The translations under genes were made by a program, and so were the position numbers. Below are positions 23,733 to 36,700 of a DNA stretch of 64,000 nucleotides, one piece after another. Source of the DNA: Zonotrichia leucophrys gambelii. Lineage: Eukaryota; Chordata; Aves; Passeriformes; Passerellidae. Positions within the stretch are counted from its first letter, which is position 1; every line of letters starts with the position of its first letter. The notes beneath the pieces were generated by a model. It made no database searches. It worked only from the letters and a program-made list of their open reading frames with translations, and was not told where the DNA came from. The stretch covers positions 66,007,085-66,071,084 of the forward strand of contig NC_088170.1 in NCBI RefSeq assembly GCF_028769735.1. The letters run 5' to 3'.

Positions 23733-24322
23733 ATGCCCTGGGATACACCAGGCACCAGGCAGGTAAGGGAGGGGATTGTCCTGCTCTGCTCTGAACTGGG
23801 GCAGCCTCACTGCAAGTCCTGGGGGCAGTTTTGGGCACCACAATGTGAGAAGGACATCAAAATATTCAAGTGTGTCCAGAGAAGGGTGACCAGGATGGGG
23901 AAAGGTCTCAAGGGTGTTAGGAAAATTAATCCACAAACACCAGAGGTTTATGTCCAAAGAGGAGACAGAGGAGTCCTTTTACTTTATTAGAATAAAGGGA
24001 AAGGCCATGGGACATTCCCCTGGGATCTCTCCAATTTTTGGAGGATGCAGCCTCCTTTTTATCCCCATTTCCCAGCCACATTTCCCTTCTGGGGATGCTG
24101 TCCAGCCTGAACTCTGGGAGAAGTTTCTCCACTGAGCAGGTGGCTGGGCACTGGAAGAGGCTCCCTGGGGGAATGGTCACAGCACAAGCCTGACAGCATT
24201 CAGGGAGGGTCTGCATGATGCTCTCAGTCACACAGTTAACTTTAGGGAGTCCTGTGAGGAGCAGGAGCCAGACTCAATGATCCTTATGAATCCCTTCTGA
24301 CTTGAATTATTCTGTGATTCTT
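23733..24322 (+). mobile_element. CR1 LINE 3' end, interrupted
   Basis: Left part (to about 23914) translates to ORF2-like HCKSWGQFWAPQCEKD and VQRRVTRMGKGL. Right part (from about 24116) is the CR1 3' end, closing with the ttctgtgattct terminal repeat. The 200 bp between is an LTR fragment. Confidence 0.88.
23915..24115 (-). mobile_element. LTR fragment nested in a CR1
   Basis: Interrupts the CR1 of 23733-24322. On the minus strand it has a TATA-like gataaaaagg, then AATAAAGTAAAAGG, then a terminal ...TTTTCCTAACA, the order of a retroviral LTR (U3, R, U5). The U3 side looks truncated and no target duplication is found. Confidence 0.45.
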
Positions 24323-25537
24323 TATTCACTCTTGGCCACTCTCCAGTGACCCAGGTATTTCTTACAACACTGTGCCTAAAGTGACACATCTCACTGCGCC
24401 ATCCTCTCATCAAACAAAATAATCTCTCATTTTTTCCATCCCTCTCTCCTGCTAGCCCAGAATGACACCTGCCTTTATCCTCCCCCAACAGCTTATTATC
24501 ACCTTGCATTTAATGGTCTCTACTGTAACTTATCCACTCCCACTGCACTGCTGCTCTGCCAGCTCTCACCCATTTATACTCGAATGTCTGATTTCTCCTC
24601 CTAACTACAGCTCTTTGCACTCGCCTTTATCAAATTTCTCCTCGTTATTTCAGGCCATTTTCCCCATGTATTATGGCCATTTCAAATTCTGATACAAACC
24701 TCCAAAGTGCCTGAGTGTATTCTCAAGTCACTGCCAGCCATGGATTTATTTCACTGCTCCAGCCATTAACAAAGATATGGAAAAATACAGACCCTGAAAT
24801 AAAATGTATAGGGGTCTCACAATGCCCTCTCTGGCTTTATACCAATAGCAATTTTTCTGCTAAATTGTGTTAATTTGCTTCATTTCTTCTTTTCCTTGAA
24901 AAAAGGAAAAAGAGTATAGTGAGGCAAAGAAAACATTTAACAGCATCAGTTTTCTCTGAATCATCTGTCATTTTTTCCCCATCCTCTCATCTTTTCTCAC
25001 TTAATCATGTGTCTTTCCTTCAGATTTCCGCAGTTTTCATTTTGATTGATCCTTACAAGCCCTTGCTGTGCCATTTTCCCTTCACATTAGGACACTGCTG
25101 ATGGGCCATTATAAAAGCACCTCTCTCCAGTTATCCCACCCACCTCTCCCAAATGGATCCAGGCATCGACACCCACACTTACCAAAACTGCCTTTTGAGC
25201 TCCTTATTCTGCTTCTCTCATCTCCCTGCTGTCTCCAGAGCACCAAATGCCAACTCCACGGCCACTTCCACCTGAATTACTTCTGACTTCTAAAGTTTTA
25301 AGCTTCAAATAAGCCTGACTGCAACCCAGAACAGTTAACTCCAGAATAACAACACCTTGTACCTCCTGAAATACAAACAGTTCTCTGGAAAAAATTCTAT
25401 TAACTCTCTGTCTTTTCAAGTCTTCCCATGTTAGGCACCTTCCCAACAGATTCTCAAGTGTTGTTTGGAAATACTGGTGGGTGAAAAACTGAGCACAAGT
25501 GCCAGCCATACGCACTTCCAGCCCAGAGAGCCAAACC
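24323..25537. other. Noncoding
   Basis: Pyrimidine-rich on the plus strand (24430-25270). No gene recognised. Confidence 0.65.
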
Positions 25538-25990
25538 TGTCCTGGGCTGCATCCCAGCACCGTGGGCAGCAGGTCAAGGCAGGGGTTCTGTCCCTCTGCT
25601 CTGCTCAGACCCCTCCTGCAGAGCTGCATCAGCTCAGGGACCTGCTGGAGCAAACCCAGAGGAAGGCCACAAAAATGATGCCATGGCTGGAACGCCTGTC
25701 CTTTGAGGGAAAGCTCTGGGTAGACCATATTGCAGCCTTTCAGTGCTTCAAGGGGCCTATAGTAAACACAGACTTTTACCAGGGGCTGGAGCGACAGGAC
25801 AAAGTGCACCAGCTTTAAACTGAAAGAGGATCAGTTCAGACTGACATTAAGGAAGAAATTTTTCATGATGAATTAGATGAGACACAGGAACAGGTGCCCA
25901 GAGAAGTTGTGGGCACCCCATTCCTGGTAGCATTTGAGGACTAGAGGGCACTGAACATTCCTTTCCAACCCAAACCATTGTGTGATTCCC
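25538..25990 (+). mobile_element. CR1 LINE 3' end
   Basis: Contains the ORF2 C-terminal block (LLEQTQRKATKMMPWLERLS), then ggatcagttcagactgacatt, the gtgcccagagaagttgtgg motif and a terminal cattgtgtgattcc. 5'-truncated and degenerate. Confidence 0.9.
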
Positions 25991-28900
25991 AAGCTTTGGA
26001 AATACAGCTGGTGCTCAGCACAGTGCCCCCAGCCTTTCCTGAGCAACAGACAGGGCTGTGATGCAGTGCTGCCATTCATCTCCAAAGCACTGAAATGCAC
26101 ATCAATCACTCCTGACACATCCTGTGACGCTGAGCTCCTCCTGTGCATTCCTCACACTGCTTACAGACATTTCAGCTTCACATGTTCCTTCTCTCTCCTG
26201 GATATTACAGTCCCAGCTCCCATGAATAATTCATTTACATCAATGAAGTGCTACAGTCTGTCAGGACAGTTTCATAGCAGAAGCCAAGACAGAATCCAAA
26301 ATTTCAAGCCCCTCCCCCAGCTGGATTTGAGCCCTAAAGACTAGAAAAGACTAAAAAAAAGAATTGATTATTTTTCCTCTTTTGGACAGTAATGCTGCTT
26401 AGGAGCCACAAATCTCTCCTGGAAGTTCAGCTGTAATTTGCAACCTTCCCTGAAGAAAGGCCCTGAGCAGTCAGTGTTTCTGACCAACCAGCCAAGCAAC
26501 TTTTCCCTACAAGCTGCCAAAACATCCTTGGCAGAAGCCTGGCCAGGTGTTCAGAGGGCCTTAGAGAAATCAGAACACTGTTCATAGCCAGGTAGGATAC
26601 CCACTGCTGCAAGAGCTCACATGAAGAAATGTAACAGGATGAAATGTAACAGGATGTTTGCCCTCCCCAAAAGAAAGACCCAAAAAACCCCAAACCAGAC
26701 TTACTGCAGTACCAATGTCATTATTATTACAAAATCCTGTAATCACACAAAACTGCTTAAGGGCTCTGTGAGAAAGCTTCAAGATGACACAAAATATAGC
26801 AGTTAAGGCAACAAGTCTTATTTTAGCTCTGTATAATGTCAGGATGACCACAAGTTGGAGATTGTCTCTTTACAGAAGGCATCAAATTCAAATAGAAGAC
26901 ATTGTTAATTCAACATCCAGACAAGCTTTTGCTAAGGCAGATTTATTAAGTATCAGTGTTAGCCAGTGTCCTTCATGAATCAAAAACACTATGGTCTGTT
27001 TCTGTGTTACACTTCAGGTCCATCTTCTCTTGGCCAAAAATATATATTTTAGTTCAGTATTATTTCTTGAACTAATGTGCAAAATGTAACATGTGTCCAA
27101 ATACAACCAGAATTGATACTTCTGGCCTCTAAGGTTGAAATCAATGACCAGCTGCCAGGCTGATTTGCCATTTATGCTCACTGACAAACACCCTGTGCTC
27201 CTCTCTGGCTGTTTCACACTTCACATTTGGAGCACTTTGTGAAAGCTGAACTCAGCCATGCACAAAGGTACAGAAGGAATTTTACAAAGGTTTGTGCCAT
27301 GCTATTACCCATCTCCACAGTGTCCCTGATGGGTTTTGGGTCCTTCCACCTGGCAATGCTCACCTGAAAGCCTGAAACCAGGAGTGTCTAAGGGTCTCTG
27401 TTGCTCAAATGGGCACCTGCACTGCATCTCACAGGGCCCCTCTCCTCTGCACCCTGGACATGAGCAGCAGGTGAGTATGTAACAATGACACAGGTGAGAT
27501 TGCTAGCCAGATGCAGTTATGTGGATTTTTATAATCTGTGATCAGCATCCAACAAGTGCTACTAATTTTATTGAGACTTGGGCCTGGATATTTCTCCCCT
27601 AATTTTACAGTTTAGGGATTTTTTTAGAGCACCACTCAAAAAAGTGTAAGAGGGAGGGAAAAGTGGATAGAGAGAGGTTTAAAAATTCAGCTCAGTATTA
27701 TCCATGCTGCTGCTGCTGCTACCAATTCTGATCTTAATATTTACCAAAATAAGAGGCTGAGGGATGAGGAAAGACATGGACAACACTGGAGAAAGAAGAG
27801 TCAAAAGAGAACAGACAGCATGGACAGTCTGAAGCCCAGAGGGACAGGAGCATTACTCCAAATCCTCAACTAAACCAGGAACATGTTCACAACTGCTGCT
27901 TATGGGGTTACAGGAATCCTGATCCCCACTATCCCCCAGGGAGATTCAACATCACAAGCACTGGCTGTGATCCACTGAGGACTTTTCCTTGGCACTCCTG
28001 GCAGAGCTGCAGCCCAAGAACTGAATCCCACTGCTGGAGCCATCAGACACAGCCAGACTTCTGCAGGGTTTGGCAGGCACAGGATCTGTATAAAATGATT
28101 GCATGTTACCTCCCTCTAAAGCTTCTGTTTGTCATCTAGATGAGACTGCAAGCATCTTCACACTGTGTTTTAAGCATATAATTAGGAATATATAGTATAC
28201 AGTTGGCCCTTAACTCAGCAAATGGTGATGATATAATTAAATCCCATGAACAAGGACCTGAACAACTGGAAATTTGTATTTTCTAATTTCTGTATATGAT
28301 GGCTAGAGGCAGAAACTGCTTTTATGATGGAATAGAAAAGTGTCATGTACTATTCAGTGTAAAATTGATCTGAAGCATTTTTAATCTACCAACATTAGCT
28401 CCCTCAGCTCCCCAAAGGGAAAATGTTTGTTAATTATCCTAGGAGATCAAAAGGACATAGAGAGTGAAAATTCTTTTAGAAGAGGAATCTTTAATTTAAC
28501 AGCCAAATAAAATTCACTGTTTGATTACCTAAAGTTGGGGAAAAAAGCAAAGTACATCTAAAGTATGTATTCAAACTGTAAGGATATGGTATTTTGGGGG
28601 ACCTGATCCTGTACATCATATTTTTATACTGGGGATTGTTTCTGTACCAGTTCTGAACATAGGATCAGTATTTTTGCTCTGCTACTTTTTAAGGTTCTTC
28701 ACTAGGAGTTACCAAAAGGAAGCAGAACAAGTTCCTGCAACTCTAAACTGCAGTTCAGCTTGGCTGAGCAGCCCATGAATTCAGGCTGGACATCTGCCAG
28801 CATTTCACAGAGGAGAAAAACTCCAGCCTACCCACCTAAAGGGACACTCCAGAGTGCACAGGCTCCCAACAAACTGGTCCCATCACCAAATATGTTCTGG

Positions 28901-30695
28901 TGAACATTCAGCAAAGGAAGCTGAGAAAGTGGTAAATTAATTTGTGGAGCCTACGTGGAAGAGGTGGGAAATATCTTCCAGCTTTAAACTAAGATTTTGT
29001 TTTTAAAGACAATAATCTGTGGTTTAGAAGCATTTTTGGATCTATTGGAAGTTCCAGGGCATCATCTGTGTAAAGGAAGAAGTGTGGTTAGATCATCACA
29101 ACAGTTGAAGTTATGGCTAGAAACTTTAAAACAAAGAGGAAAGCTTTGTTAATTTTTTTACACTTTGAGGTTCCTACCCCATTTAGAGACATTTATACTC
29201 AAATTATCTCTCTGGTGAGCGTGAGAAATACCAATCCAAACTCCTGCAGTATGGGAGGATTAGGTCTAGCCCAGCCCTGAGTTAATATCATCTCATTTGA
29301 ATACAAGAAGCCATTGAGAAGCAGGTTCCAATGCTTCAAACAATGCTTCCACTCAGGGCAGACTGTTCTGACTCCAGCAGCTTTCATCTGTGATGTTCCA
29401 TCAATGTGTGGATTCTTAATCTGCAAAATCTTTAACTTGAGTAAGTTTTCATTCAAACCAGAAGCTAAATAAAGACATTAGGTAATAATTTAACAACTCA
29501 ACTCAGATTTAACATCCAAGAACAGATTGTAACCAAGCACCATTCCAATCTGACAGCAAAAGCAAGGCAAAGAAACACAAACAGCTTTATACACACACAC
29601 ACAGTATCACATAACTGCTCTGAAATAGGAACCAGTTTCCAGGGGTTATGAGCTTCCTCAAATGTCCTTTGTTTCAATGGGGACTCTGCACACTGTTAAT
29701 AAATTACTGATGCCATACAAACACCTATATCCAAAAGTCAGCTGGTGATTCACCTAAAACTGTCCTCCCCCACCTCCCAAACAACAGCAATTGGTAACAA
29801 GAGCTTCTGTTTCCCCAGATTTAGCCAAGCTTTCCTTTACACAAAAAACATGAAGTACCAAACAAATACAGAATTTTAAGAGCTGAAAGAATAATTGCTT
29901 TCCTAAGAAACTCAGAGATGTGACACAAAAGAAGCAAGACTGAGTCTGTATATAAAATTATAGGTTGATGTTAATTATGTAGATTAAAGTCACAGATTAT
30001 GTCTAGTATGTAATCATGTTAAAAAAACAGGTTTCAAGAAAGCTTTACTATGAAAATGAAATAAAATTTGGTGAAGTTAAATGAATTTTGTTTCACTTTA
30101 GCGACTATGAAAATATTACTTTACTTTAAATGCATTCAGAATTTCAAATCCCGAGTATGTAAAATTTTCAAACTTTAAGTAGTTTACTACAGCTATAGCT
30201 GTTCTCTGAAATGAAATATTAGCCCTTGTAACAAAGAAAAAATTCCCTTCTCCATTTTTAATTTTTTTTTCTACATAAAGGATGGAACGTGCTCCCAAAC
30301 CAAAATAAATTTACAATTTTAAAAGGTTCCTACAGATAAAAATGTACATTCCTTTTTCTTTGTGACTACATATTAAGCAAGACAGTGCCTAAATGCAGAG
30401 AATGCTCCATGTTGTTACTGCACAAGCATTGTGTGTGGCCACATTTACACTGGGGAGTCCAAAGGCACAGCTCTGTGCATCAATCCTCACATTATGAGAA
30501 ATGGAAAGAACTTGTTCAGCTGCACTCAGCCTGTTGCTTCTTTGCACCTGGAATCCAGTGAGAACTCACCCTGACCTTTCATGTTTCCCTGAAAAAGCTT
30601 CCCTACACTTTTCCATAAACCAACAGACACTGGGGATGAACAGCTCTTCAGGTCTTTCATTGACTATAAAAAGCAGGTTTCCTTTAAATCAATAG
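25991..30695. other. Noncoding, downstream of CDC123
   Basis: AT-rich unique sequence with a short CA run near 29590. A small doublet (gaaatgtaacaggat) sits near 26627-26657. Part could be an extended 3' UTR if the ATTAAA at 30696 is not used. Confidence 0.65.
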
Positions 30696-30701
30696 TTTAA
30701 T
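30696..30701 (-). promoter_or_regulatory. Candidate polyadenylation signal ATTAAA for CDC123
   Basis: First hexamer downstream of the stop codon, 67 nt after the TGA, in the minus sense. It would give a very short 3' UTR. Other AT-rich hexamers occur further down (for example near 30258), so the real site could be distal. Confidence 0.35.
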
Positions 30702-30767
30702 AGTTATGCTAAATACAGATTTTGCCCCATTTCTTGCTTGTAATTCAATGTAATTCTTCTGGGTACC

Positions 30768-30794
30768 TCAGTCATCCTCTTGCTGATTTCTTTT
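30768..30794 (-). CDS. CDC123: CDC123 terminal coding exon 13
   Basis: Codes KRNQQEDD then TGA, which completes the usual charged C-terminus of the family. Acceptor TTGACAG sits after a pyrimidine-rich run (CTCTCCTGTTCTG). Only 27 coding nt, so it was found by matching the expected C-terminus and phase 0. Confidence 0.93.
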   Translation of the reverse strand, partial: KRNQQEDD

Positions 30795-33700
30795 CTGTCA
30801 ACAGAACAGGAGAGTTCAGAATGTTAGGACACAGTTATCTGAAGTAAGAGCACTAATAAATCATGTCAAGTGTTCCAGATACAATGGATTAGACAGTGAC
30901 TGCATTTCTAAGCCATTTTTTTGAACAGTAAGAGATAATTTGTCAGCAAATGGAAGAGAGCAATATCAACCCTCTCTCTTATCCCAAACGACAGGATTTT
31001 ATTTCCAGTAAAGAACAAGATTTGCCTAGTCATTAACTCATGGAATATACAAAACCCAGAAAATATCACGGTGGTGGCAAGAGGCAGTGATGCAGGTGCA
31101 GGTAACCTGCCCTCTTTCCCTACTCATGTCTTCATGTCACTGTGCTTTAAAAGAACAAAGAAAGGAGACTGAAAAAGGAACAACTCTATCATGGTTTTTC
31201 CTAATACATTTGTCTTGTAACTTTTAAAGAAAAAAGTTAAAACCATTAAAAGTTAAAAGCATTAGCTCCAGGCATTCAAAAAGCACATTTCCATTCATAT
31301 TACATTCATATTTACATTTCAGTAAGAAAGGAAACAGCTTCAGTAAGATTTGTCAAACTGCATTTGCTACTTCCCATAAAAATAAAATTAAGCAAAGTGA
31401 GAACAGTAAAAAGCTTGCACTTCACCACTTCAGAAACAATCAACCCAACATTGTGTGATGGTTTCGTACACTGCTTTTTCTGTAATTTAGTACACTTGGT
31501 TAGTAACAAAAGCAGAGACCCAGGGACTTTGGTGTCTATTTCACAAAGGTGGAAGGTCAGAGATTTTTTTCCTGCTACTTCTTACCAGTTTTAGAAAGTC
31601 AATCAATTTGTGAACGTCCTCTCCTGTGGAAAGGTCCACGAAGTCCTTGGGCAGTCGGTAGCTCAGGTAGGGGCTGGGCTGGACGGTGACTTTGCTGTTG
31701 GTACAGCGGAACACTGGGCAATCCTTTGGAGAAGGAGACAAGAACAAACAGTGGACATGAATATGAAATGTTCCTGGGACTCCTCCTGAGACTGAGTCAC
31801 GCTGCCAATGAGTTTATTTGGCACTCACTCAACTAAACTTGCGCTTTCTAAAAATTGTAGCTTTCTTATAAAACCTCTGCCCACTTAGGAGCAATTTGAA
31901 ATGTCAAACATGTTAAACAGTGAAATAATGGCTTTCATTACCTCACTTTAAAGTTTCTACAGTGTATCAGTTATTAATGCATTTAATAAATTCATGCTTG
32001 TGACAGTGCTGTAATAATGGAGCTATAAGGAACTTTGGGCAATGGTATCTAGATACGTATCTGGATAGAGAAAAATCTTTTTAATAGAATCCCTCGATTT
32101 GTCTTCACAGTTTAAACACATTTGCAACTATAATCTTACTGAATTTATAATTTAAGCTTTCCAACCAATTTACTTACTGAAGGGAAAAAAAACCTCTATT
32201 AAAGGACCAAAAAGATCTCTAAATGCTGAATTGTAGCACCAGGTTTTGGAGAATGATATAATTTTCAGTTCAACACATTGACATGCCATGCAATTGCCAG
32301 CTGTACTGCAATAAACAGCTTCATTTTAAGAAAGATCAGCAACTTTACACCAGATTATGTGACTGGATGTCAGATGAAACATGAAGACAAGTTATTCTAC
32401 TTCTCATCCAGGACTGAACTACAGAAAACTGTGCAAAGCATCTGGCAATGAGAAAAAGAAATCCCAAAATGTAAATTCCCATGTCCCACAGACAGCTCTG
32501 AACTAGGAGTGAGTTCTCACAAAGGAGACACAGATTTTAACAGAAGGGTTCATGGAATGGGTTTCAGACTGCAACAGCCCCAGGGTGAGACAGAGGCAAT
32601 GGCCTGAAGGACAGTCTGGAGTGGGGTGTCCCTGCCAATGTGTTATGGAAAGGGCCACAGGACTAAAGAAACTCCCAGATGTTAAAATCAGCACAATGAA
32701 GTTTGTCATTTCAGGGACCTCTAATGCAGTTCAACAGCCAGGAAATAAAGAAAAGCCCACACTGGCCAGCCACCTCTCCTCAGAAAACAACCAAGTGTTT
32801 CCCAAGGTCCATTAACACACCACTTCCTATCTCCTACCCAGCTGCACAAGGGCTTGTTAGGATGTGAGGACTCTGTCTCAAGATGCAGTGAGAAAAAAAA
32901 GCTGGAATACAAAAAATAAACACTATTCCTCCCTTTCTGTACTAATGGGAAGTTGTTTTTACAGAAGAAATGTGGCTTGGAAGAGGGATAGAAAGCCTTG
33001 TTCTGCAAGTCCTGGGAGTTCAACCAGAGGACAAGGCTTTGCTAAGGGTATTCCAGAGGAGGAGGTGACACAAGTTAAGCTTCTGCTTGTCTTCCCTCAA
33101 GCATAAAACTGGAGATGTGAGAAACTGCATGACAGATATCAAGAACCAAGTAGAAATTTAAGTGACTATATAGAAAAGTAACAGGAATGCATCAAAACTG
33201 TGTAAAAGCAAGTTTCAGGGTTTCTTCTTTGCAATGGGGTCAAAGCTGCAATATGGACTTGTACTGTTTGAACTACAAATCCCCTTGCAGGCAACTAAAA
33301 CTAGCAGGTGATACTTGTTGAGATGAACTATAAGGTAGATTTTACATATGAAGTGTTTACATTTCACAGGAGCTTCCTTTACTTCAATGGAATTTGCATC
33401 ACAATTTGATTGTAACAGCAAAAGAAAGCAAAAATAAGGCCATAAATCCTGCTGGATGTTATTCAGCCTCCCTCACCTGTTCTGTTGCTTCCCCTTCACT
33501 CTGGTCTCCTTTCAAGTTTTTTCCAGAGGTGAGTTCTTCCCATGTAAAGAGCAGGGAGTCTGTTACTTCACCAAAGGGGTTAAAATCTATTAACCAAATC
33601 TTACCCTGCAAAGGAACCACAGATGAATTAAAACAAAGCAAAAAAGAGAAAAAAAATCAAAATACACATATACTCACATTATTGTAGCATGCTTAGTCTT

Positions 33701-36700
33701 TAGATAAAAAGATGTCAAAATTGAAACCACCTGGGTTTAAGCATTTAAAATATTCTAACATCCTTATCTCATAGAGTTTTATATCACAGCAAGTTATCAT
33801 GTATTAATTTACTTTGATTTTTTTTTTTTAACAAAAGATCAGACAGAGCTCAAATAAAGTGAATTTAGTGCTATGCCAGAATGTTTTCAGATGAGCCCAC
33901 CAAAGTTCTGGCTAATCCCCATCATCCACCAAGATCCCCAGAGAGAATGAACAAGGAATAGGGGAGAGCACTAATCAAAAACCACAAAAAAACCCCAAAC
34001 CCAAAATACGACCAAACAAAAAAATCCAAATTGCCCACACAGGAATTTTGCTTTCCATGAAAAACTTTCCATCCAGCAGTCTACAAAAATTGCTGTTCTT
34101 GGTCTTACAAGGGACCCTAAAAACAAAGAGCAGGGTGTGCAAAATGCTGGTGGAGCTCATTAAACCTCAAAGATGCTGTACAGACACAGATAAATAAAGA
34201 ATAACTTAAAGACATTTTTAATATAGCCATTACTATTAGTCCACACTAGTTTCTACCTCAACTTTAACACATCTGTGTTCCAAACAGTTGTGGTGGGTGC
34301 ACAACAACACAACTGCTTTACAACTGAAAAATGAAAGCAGAGACAAACAAGATGTATTAGAAGCAACAGACGTGTGGGGGAGGAAGAAATAGTGTGTGTT
34401 CCTTGAGGCACTTCAAGAGACAACCCCCAGCACTGGGCCATCTTCTCCTGCCCAAGGAACTATCAACTACTCTAATAAAATAAAACACTAATGAGTTATA
34501 AGGAAATATGACTACAGCTGCTCATAAAAATGTGCAAAACCAGTATTACATCTGGATGAAATCAGTTCTATCAAACAGGGAAGGGAAAAGTTGCAGTAAC
34601 ATAAGCAGGGCTGAAGAGTTTTATTGTGTTTATTCTAAAGATCAACTGGAATGGGAAAACAAACCTGAAGACAGTTTAGCTACTAAACATTAATTTTGCT
34701 CTCTCCTCTTTTCTGAAGGATCTTCTGGCTTTGAAAGATCTTGCCTATCTTGATTCAAGCAGCAAATACATTCAATTATTTCCACTACAGCCATCTGGTC
34801 TGTAACACACCAAGATGCTTTTGAAGCGTCGGCAGAGAGTGACACGGAGCCTGCCTGCCCCAGCCACGCCCCGGAGCTGTCCCAGGGCACTGACACCCTG
34901 TGGGATTGCAAGTGATGCCAAGCTGGGAGCAGAAACGTGCTGGTGCCTCTGTGAGCATCCCCAGGCAGGTGTGGGCAGTCCCAGCAGAGAGGAGAGCAGT
35001 GGTTATGACTCGCAGGCTGGAGCTGGGCCAGCTGTGGTTGCACACAGCCTTTCACAGGTGTCTGTCTCAGCTCTCACCGAGCACATTTTCAGAAGCCAAA
35101 GCACAGAAACAACAGTGCTGAAACCAGACAGCTACAAAAGAAACTACAAACTGGGGGGGCACAGACCTGAGTGGTTTCTCATTTGTGCTGGAAGGGTGAG
35201 CAAGCCCAGATCTGCATGGCTGAGCTGCAACACCTCTGCAGTAATACTGGCACCACCAGAGCAGGGAGCAATGGGGCAAGCTCTGCTGTCATTTCCCATC
35301 CCTGGGCCTCCTCAAAAGGCTGTCACAAATTCTCATGATAAACAGTCTTTTACTTTTGCTAATGGGGGTGTCTTGTCAGCTCCAAGGCAGCACGAGGAGG
35401 AATCTGTGGGTTTAGGTTCTATCTGTGGGTTTAGATTCATTCTATCACTCTAGAAAAACAAGCTAATGAACCAATTTAATCACACACAGAAGCAATGGCT
35501 GGCAAAGTTCATTCAGCAGTTCAGAGAATCTTTCCTTACATCAGAAACATTTCTACCTAATACTTCCCTATGAAAGGCTTTCACAGAAATTCCTCTTCAC
35601 CCCAAATACATCCAGCTCAGCTTTTTCTCAGGAACATTAAGATCATTTTTCTAGAGAATAAATGTACCCTGGAAAAAACTGAAAATTGATTTTGAGACTA
35701 CTGAAAGCAACATGTTTTTTTGTGAGCACCCAGCAGTGTTCCTCCACCCCTGCAGACAGCAGTGCAACAGTTGTTTCCTTGAGATGGTTTTAAATCTGCA
35801 CTGAGCTTTGCTAGCTGCAAATTGATGACAAGTGGCAAAACAAACTCAATATCTCTTTTCAGGCTCATTAAAAGGAGTATATATAACCCTGGGTCATAAC
35901 CAAACTGCTTCTTCTTAAGATGAAATTCTCTCTCAAGTCTTACATGCAATGGCATGATTTAAATACAGTTTCAGATAATTTGCACTGTGTATCTAAAAAG
36001 CAGTAGTAAGGCTATTCATCTGCTGTCTTTTGCCTGCTGTTAGTAATCTTTGTCATACAAGAGCAGAGAAATGCACAAGCCAGGAAAAAAAAGTTGTGCA
36101 TAAATGGAGGGGGGAAAAAATTCCCTACTTGTACTACATGGTGTTTTCTTCTCATCCTAAAAGAAAGAATCAATAGATTTACCACACCCTGTCAGCTTCA
36201 TGGGGCTTTTTTTGCTAAGGCATTAAGCAGCAGGGCACTGAAAGGAAGTGCCCATGACAAAGCCTGTTGGTTAAAGGAAGTTAGAGACAGATAAAATGCA
36301 AACTTAACTGCTACACCTCCCTAACTCCAGCTGCACCTTCCTGCACAGTGACAACGCTCACAAGGCACAGACACAAGCACTGGTCTGCTCCTTAACAAGA
36401 GCTGGGAGCCAGCAGTGGTCTGGGCCACTCCTTGCATTGCTCTGTCTTAGCACAGTGACTTGTCTTGAACTTGGTTTGTTGTTCTCACCTGGGGGACAGC
36501 AAAGAGCAACAGCAGAGCTTTTTGGGAACTCCCTTCTCCAATTCAGTGAGCAGGACCTGTGGAGCCAACTCCAGACAGCTCTAAAGCAACTGAAGCGAGC
36601 ACGGGGAGGAGACTGCTGTCATTTACAACAGCAACAACAACTTGCTCCTCCAAGCTGAATATTTAGAGTTGAAAGGATTTGAAACAAGCAGTCAGTGAAC

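Noticed and set aside
25204..25809. 201-aa minus-strand open frame
   Set aside because: Lies partly antisense to the CR1 3' end at 25538-25990; no domain.
1..30695. First exon of CAMK1D, the gene downstream of CDC123 in mammals
   Set aside because: No CpG island or matching N-terminal coding exon was found on the minus strand; it is probably further away.
34815..35453. 212-aa plus-strand open frame in intron 10
   Set aside because: The block is GC-richer and has long frames on both strands. The peptide is low in recognisable motifs, has no splice or promoter context, and matches no family I know.
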